Assembly: GCA_000344275.1 (NCBI GenBank)
Contig: AORU01000009.1
Span: 33,838-97,837, forward strand
DNA from: Streptococcus oralis subsp. tigurinus AZ_3a
GTDB lineage: Bacteria > Bacillota > Bacilli > Lactobacillales > Streptococcaceae
Direction of reading: 5' to 3'
DNA: 64,000 bases
Below, in pieces: positions 58,433 through 64,000 of the stretch; positions within the stretch are counted from its first letter, which is position 1; each line of letters starts with the position of its first letter. The translations under genes and the position numbers were made by a program. The notes under the pieces were generated by a model. It searched no databases, was not told the DNA's origin, and saw only the letters and a list, made by a program, of their open reading frames with translations.

Positions 58433-58462
58433 TAATATGTATGTCATCATGGAGGAAAGCAA

Positions 58463-58747
58463 ATGTTGAAACCATTAGGAGACCGTGTGGTCTTGAAAGT
58501 CGAAGAAAAAGAACAAACTGTTGGTGGCTTTGTCCTTGCGGGCTCGGCCCAAGAAAAAACCAAAACTGCCCAAGTTATAGCTACAGGACAAGGTGTTCGC
58601 ACCTTGAATGGTGACTTGGTTGCTCCAAGCGTTAAGGCTGGAGACCGTGTCTTAGTTGAAGCCCACGCTGGTATTGATGTCAAAGATGGCGATGAGAAGT
58701 ACATCATCGTTGGCGAAGCTAACATTTTGGCTATCATTGAAGAATAG
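58463..58747 (+). CDS. groES: Co-chaperonin GroES
   Basis: 94-residue heptameric lid of Gro[13 protein letters not shown] opening, mobile loop around [14 protein letters not shown], and the roof segment. GGAGG precedes the ATG. It is 15 bases upstream of groEL. Confidence 0.97.
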   Translation: MLKPLGDRVVLKVEEKEQTVGGFVLAGSAQEKTKTAQVIATGQGVRTLNGDLVAPSVKAGDRVLVEAHAGIDVKDGDEKYIIVGEANILAIIEE

Positions 58748-60385
<1,638 letters not shown>

Positions 60386-60417
60386 ACTTTCGGTACTAAG
60401 CAATTCATAAGAAACAC

Positions 60418-60449
60418 AAAAGGAGGGAAGAACATTCCCTCCTTTTAAG
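60418..60449 (+). terminator. groEL terminator
   Basis: AAAAGGAGGGAA / TTCCCTCCTTTT. Confidence 0.9.
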
Positions 60450-60469
60450 GTTTTCTCTTCTAAATAGAT

Positions 60470-60498
60470 TTGAGCTCTCCTAACTTATATGATAAAAT
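60470..60498 (+). promoter_or_regulatory. queH promoter
   Basis: TTGAGC, 17-base spacer, TAAAAT with TGA before it. Confidence 0.65.
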
Positions 60499-60521
60499 AA
60501 GACTAGAAAAAGGAGAAGAAC

Positions 60522-61289
60522 ATGATTGATGTAGAAGAAATTCTGAGCAGGATGAATCCTAATCAGAAGATTAATTATGACCGTGTTATGCAAAAAATGG
60601 TTCAAGTTTGGGAGAAAAATGAGCAACGTCCCACTATTCTCATGCATGTTTGCTGTGCCCCTTGCAGTACCTATACCCTAGAGTATCTGACCAAGTACGC
60701 GGATGTGACCATCTATTTTGCCAATTCCAATATCCATCCTAAGGCAGAATACCACAAGCGAGCTTACGTCACCAAGAAATTTGTCAGTGATTTCAATGAG
60801 CGAACAGGAAATACGGTCCAGTATATAGAAGCGCCTTATGAACCCAATGAATACCGGAAGTTAGTCAGAGGACTGGAAGAAGAACCAGAAGGTGGTGATC
60901 GTTGCAAGGTTTGTTTTGATTACCGTTTGGACAAAACAGCACAGGTAGCTATGGACTTGGGCTTTGACTACTTTGGTTCAGCTTTGACCATCAGTCCCCA
61001 TAAGAATTCTCAAACCATCAACAGCATCGGAATCGATGTGCAAAAGATTTACACAACCCACTATCTTCCAAGTGATTTCAAGAAAAATCAAGGTTACAAA
61101 CGTTCAGTGGAGATGTGCGAGGAGTATGATATCTATCGTCAATGTTATTGTGGATGCGTCTATGCAGCTCAAGCCCAGAACATTGACCTTGTTCAGATTA
61201 AGAAGGATGCCACGGCTTTCTTGTTGGATAAGGATGTTGAAAAAGACTATTCCCATATCAAGTTTACTGTCACTAAATTAGATATATAG
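60522..61289 (+). CDS. queH: Epoxyqueuosine reductase QueH
   Basis: Last step of queuosine synthesis on tRNA, replacing the unrelated QueG. The QueH/DUF208 cysteines are present: H-V-C-C-A-P-C near residue 43, R-C-K-V-C-F near 127, and the later M-C and C-Y-C-G-C clusters for Fe-S and metal sites. 255 residues. AAGGAG precedes the ATG. Confidence 0.94.
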   Translation: MIDVEEILSRMNPNQKINYDRVMQKMVQVWEKNEQRPTILMHVCCAPCSTYTLEYLTKYADVTIYFANSNIHPKAEYHKRAYVTKKFVSDFNERTGNTVQYIEAPYEPNEYRKLVRGLEEEPEGGDRCKVCFDYRLDKTAQVAMDLGFDYFGSALTISPHKNSQTINSIGIDVQKIYTTHYLPSDFKKNQGYKRSVEMCEEYDIYRQCYCGCVYAAQAQNIDLVQIKKDATAFLLDKDVEKDYSHIKFTVTKLDI

Positions 61290-61293
61290 CAAT

Positions 61294-61320
61294 TAACCCA
61301 GCTTCCAGGCTGGGTTTTTC
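61294..61320 (+). terminator. queH terminator
   Basis: AACCCAGC / GCTGGGTT plus T run. A second weaker hairpin (CCAGGG / CCCCGG, 61331-61348) follows toward the minus-strand gene. Confidence 0.9.
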
Positions 61321-61358
61321 AAATAAAAAACCAGGGCTCTCACCCCGGTCTGACAACT

Positions 61359-61892
61359 TTACCGATTCTTTAGTTCTATGTAGCGTTTGTACCAAATGTT
61401 GACATAGGCCTCTGAGAAAGGACCGCGCCCATTGTTGATCCAATCAACAAGGATTTTAACATGTTCTTTCAAAATATAGTCTAAATCATCAGAATACTTC
61501 ATTTTGCGTTTATGGCGCTCATACTCTTCAACGTCCAAGAGACGCTTTTCACCATCAGTGAAAACCTTGACATCCAAATCATAATCAATGTATTTCAGGG
61601 CTTCTTCATCTAGATAGTAGGGGCTGGCCATATTGCAATAGTAGGAAATCCCATTATCACGAATCATGGCAATGATATTAAACCAATATTTTTTGTGAAA
61701 GTAAACAATAGCCGGTTCTCGAGTCACCCAACGACGACCGTCACTTTCGGTAACAAGTGTGTGGTCGTTGACGCCAATAATAGCGTTCTCTGTTGTTTTT
61801 AGTACCATGGTGTCCCGCCAAGTACGGTGAAGACTCCCATCATGCTTATAACTTTGAATTGTAATAAAGTCGCCTTCTTTTGGAAGTTTCAT
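61359..61892 (-). CDS. DUF402 nucleoside tri/diphosphate phosphatase (Ntdp-like)
   Basis: 177-residue DUF402 protein: K-L-P-K-E-G-D opening, [12 protein letters not shown] and a metal-binding D-Y-D-L-D-V-K segment. Staphylococcal relatives hydrolyse nucleoside tri- and diphosphates. A TGATACAAT extended -10 lies about 40 bases upstream on the minus strand (61934-61939). Single gene. Confidence 0.88.
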   Translation of the reverse strand: MKLPKEGDFITIQSYKHDGSLHRTWRDTMVLKTTENAIIGVNDHTLVTESDGRRWVTREPAIVYFHKKYWFNIIAMIRDNGISYYCNMASPYYLDEEALKYIDYDLDVKVFTDGEKRLLDVEEYERHKRKMKYSDDLDYILKEHVKILVDWINNGRGPFSEAYVNIWYKRYIELKNR

Positions 61893-61980
61893 AACTAACC
61901 AACTTTCTACAATTTATAAGTTTATCGTCTACTATTGTATCATAAATTGGTCTAATTTTTTTGAATTTTACCTGAAAATG

Positions 61981-62757
61981 TTAAAGATATTCTCTGAGAG
62001 CGCTCGCTATATCCGAAAAATCATAGCCTTTTCTAGCTAAAACTTGAGTTAATCGTTGCTTTAGTTCGTAACCTTCATATTTGCGAGCGTATTTAGTATA
62101 TTGTTTATCTAACTCTTTGAAAATGAGTTCCTGAGTCGTTTCTTGGTCAACTTGACTATCCAAGCTATCAAAGGCATTTTTAGCATCAGAATAGGAGAAG
62201 CCTTTGTTCGTCAAGTTTTGAATAATCTTATCCTGCAAGGCACGAGCAGGAAGCTTTCCCGTGTTTTTTTTTAGAAGTTTCTCCGCCACACGTTGAGCAA
62301 CCCCTGAAAAATCAAAATCCTTTAAAACCTCTTCAATAGTTGATTTGGCAATCCCTTTTTGAGACAGTTTTTGAGCTAGCACATAGGGTCCCTTATCTCC
62401 AGAAAGTTGATTTGCATTGATGATAGAATAGGCATACTGACGGTCATTAATCCAGTTATCTTCTTTAAGATTAGCGATAACTTGACTAGTGATTTTTTCT
62501 TCAATATCATACTTTTTCAGATACTCTCGCACTTCCTTTTCAGTACGAGCCTTGAAGGATAAATGGTAGAGGGCGAGATTCTTACCATAAGAAAACTGAG
62601 CAAAGCCCTGTATCTCGATTAATTCTTCCTTGCTAACCACCTTATCTTTAGACAACATAAAACGGACAATGGTATCCTCCGTGATATAAGAGGTTTGCTG
62701 TCCATCTAGTTCCATCAAGTAGAGACGTTTTTTCTTTTCAAGTTTTGTGATTTTCAT
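61981..62757 (-). CDS. recX: Recombination regulator RecX
   Basis: Inhibits RecA filaments; three-helix RecX repeats fill residues about 60-258. The start is ATG 62757 (MKITKLEKK), giving 258 residues; the upstream-extended frame would run through the recX promoter and rlmD. No Shine-Dalgarno is visible. TATAAT on the minus strand ends six bases before the ATG, so the mRNA is probably leaderless. Confidence 0.93.
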   Translation of the reverse strand: MKITKLEKKKRLYLMELDGQQTSYITEDTIVRFMLSKDKVVSKEELIEIQGFAQFSYGKNLALYHLSFKARTEKEVREYLKKYDIEEKITSQVIANLKEDNWINDRQYAYSIINANQLSGDKGPYVLAQKLSQKGIAKSTIEEVLKDFDFSGVAQRVAEKLLKKNTGKLPARALQDKIIQNLTNKGFSYSDAKNAFDSLDSQVDQETTQELIFKELDKQYTKYARKYEGYELKQRLTQVLARKGYDFSDIASALREYL

Positions 62758-62763
62758 AGTTCT

Positions 62764-62769
62764 ATTATA
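62764..62769 (-). promoter_or_regulatory. recX -10 element (leaderless arrangement)
   Basis: TATAAT on the minus strand; the seventh base after it is the A of the recX ATG. Confidence 0.6.
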
Positions 62770-62779
62770 CCCTAAAATG

Positions 62780-62788
62780 TGATAAGAT
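62780..62788 (+). promoter_or_regulatory. rlmD extended -10 (leaderless arrangement)
   Basis: TGATAAGAT; the seventh base after it is the A of ATG 62795. Confidence 0.6.
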
Positions 62789-62794
62789 AGGGGT

Positions 62795-64000
62795 ATGAAT
62801 CTGAAAGTCAAACAAAAAATACCTTTAAAAATCAAGCGGATGGGCATCAATGGTGAGGGAATCGGTTTCTACCAGAAAACCCTCGTTTTTGTGCCAGGCG
62901 CCCTCAAAGGAGAAGATATCTATTGTCAGATTACTTCTATTAAACGTAACTTTGTTGAAGCCAAATTGCTAAAGGTTAATAAGAAATCTAAATTTCGAGT
63001 CGTACCGGCTTGTACGATTTATAATGAATGTGGTGGTTGCCAAATCATGCACCTCCACTATGATAAACAGTTAGAGTTCAAAAAGGATTTGCTCCACCAA
63101 GCCCTGAAAAAATTTGCTCCTGCAGGATATGAAAACTATGAAATCCGTCCAACTATCGGAATGCAGGAACCAAAGTACTACCGTGCTAAGCTTCAATTCC
63201 AGACTCGGAGATTTAAAAATCAGGTCAAGGCAGGTTTGTATGCGCAAAACTCTCATTATCTCGTAGAGTTGAAAGACTGTTTGGTGCAAGATAAGGAAAC
63301 CCAAGTGATAGCGAATCGTCTAGCTGAACTTCTTACTTACCACCAAATTCCAATTACAGATGAGAGAAAAACGCTCGGTGTTCGCACCATCATGGTACGC
63401 AGAGCAAGAAAAACGGGGCAAGTTCAGATTATCATTGTCACAAATCGCCAGCTTAATTTAAATCAACTGGTCAAAGACTTAGTCAATGATTTTCCAGAAG
63501 TTGTCACGGTTGCTGTCAATACAAATACAGCAAAAACAAGTGAAATCTATGGTAAAAAGACGGAAATTATCTGGGGCCAAGAGAGCATTCAAGAAGGAGT
63601 ACTCGACTATGAGTTTTCTCTCTCGCCCCGAGCTTTTTATCAACTTAATCCGGAGCAGACAGAAATTCTCTATAGTGAAGCAGTTAAGGCACTGGAGGTT
63701 AGCGAAGAAGATCATCTGATTGATGCCTATTGCGGTGTTGGGACGATTGGATTTTCCTTCGCAAAGAAGGTCAAGAGTCTCAGAGGGATGGATATTATTC
63801 CAGAAGCCATAGAAGATGCCAAGCGAAATGCTAAAAAAATGGGATTTGACAATACCCATTACGAAGCGGGAACAGCTGAAGAGATTATTCCGCGCTGGTA
63901 TAAAGATGGCTACCGAGCAGATGCCTTGATAGTCGACCCTCCTCGTACAGGCTTAGATGATAAGCTACTGGATACCATTCTGACCTATGTTCCAGAAAAA
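62795..64000 (+). CDS. rlmD: 23S rRNA (uracil-5-)-methyltransferase, RlmD/RumA family, 3'-truncated
   Basis: The frame is open from ATG 62795 to the window end: 402 codons and no stop. N-terminal TRAM-like domain (about 1-60); Fe-S ligands Cys73, Cys79 and Cys82 ([10 protein letters not shown]), with a likely fourth in K-D-C-L-V. SAM-binding [11 protein letters not shown] is near residue 310 and V-D-P-P-R-T-G near 375. The catalytic Cys motif should lie just beyond the window. It makes m5U in 23S rRNA (U1939-type); streptococci have paralogues, so the exact site is inferred. Divergent from recX with 37 bases between starts. Confidence 0.93.
   Translation, partial: MNLKVKQKIPLKIKRMGINGEGIGFYQKTLVFVPGALKGEDIYCQITSIKRNFVEAKLLKVNKKSKFRVVPACTIYNECGGCQIMHLHYDKQLEFKKDLLHQALKKFAPAGYENYEIRPTIGMQEPKYYRAKLQFQTRRFKNQVKAGLYAQNSHYLVELKDCLVQDKETQVIANRLAELLTYHQIPITDERKTLGVRTIMVRRARKTGQVQIIIVTNRQLNLNQLVKDLVNDFPEVVTVAVNTNTAKTSEIYGKKTEIIWGQESIQEGVLDYEFSLSPRAFYQLNPEQTEILYSEAVKALEVSEEDHLIDAYCGVGTIGFSFAKKVKSLRGMDIIPEAIEDAKRNAKKMGFDNTHYEAGTAEEIIPRWYKDGYRADALIVDPPRTGLDDKLLDTILTYVPEK

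Overview
The window is chromosomal DNA of a low-GC Firmicute, best read as a mitis-group Streptococcus (S. mitis / S. oralis / S. infantis type). The signs are near-identity to my recollection of pneumococcal proteins (PiuA, HrcA, DnaJ, SsbB, CcrZ), two BOX repeats, CIRCE/HrcA heat-shock control, a SigX com-box in front of ssbB, and an antigen I/II adhesin of the S. gordonii Ssp type, which is unusual for S. pneumoniae. The species is not proven; no database was searched.

Layout: 1-2967 is a tightly overlapping xerD-like/scpA/scpB/rluB/yidD operon (chromosome segregation, 23S pseudouridylation, membrane insertion). 2999-6723 (minus) is the piuBCDA iron uptake operon. 6957-10067 holds pepA, a bacteriocin-immunity-like gene and a Na/Pi cotransporter. 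10400-21388 holds two large LPXTG wall proteins flanking pgk: an EndoD-type endo-beta-N-acetylglucosaminidase (GH85) broken by one frameshift and one nonsense codon, and an antigen I/II adhesin broken by a one-base insertion. 21521-24784 is an aromatic-acid-exporter-like protein, glnRA with a GlnR box, and a membrane-anchored thioredoxin-like protein. 24947-30947 is the heat-shock cluster hrcA-grpE-(small ORF)-dnaK-(DJ-1-like)-dnaJ with two CIRCE elements. 31024-35764 has a small minus-strand cluster (HIT protein and two unknowns), ecsAB, ccrZ and trmB. 35891-41560 is rimP-nusA-ylxR-ylxQ-infB-rbfA. 41723-45693 holds several conserved streptococcal proteins of unknown role. 45707-50720 is a valine T-box operon: flavin reductase, GNAT, an AT-rich HEPN-like gene, valS. 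50755-52734 is an accessory pair, an ImmA/IrrE-type metallopeptidase and an FRG-domain protein. 53018-55532 is rpoE and pyrG with a CTP-type attenuator leader. 55638-58158 has thioredoxin, YtpR, a short-chain dehydrogenase and the competence gene ssbB. 58367-60385 is groESL with CIRCE and a CtsR-like site. The window ends with queH, a DUF402 phosphatase, recX and the 5' part of an rlmD-like rRNA methyltransferase, which runs off the end.

Most of the window is housekeeping. The parts that look accessory are the HEPN-like gene inserted between the GNAT gene and valS, and the ImmA/FRG pair just after valS. Together they bracket valS with three AT-rich genes of defence/toxin-like character and are the best candidate for an undescribed system. 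Other unusual signals are probable leaderless starts at the divergent recX/rlmD pair and at 55638, a perfect Shine-Dalgarno that points to an AUC start for rimP, an SD-masking leader at 45254, and five consecutive hairpins between infB and rbfA. No tRNA, rRNA, CRISPR array or intact insertion sequence was seen.
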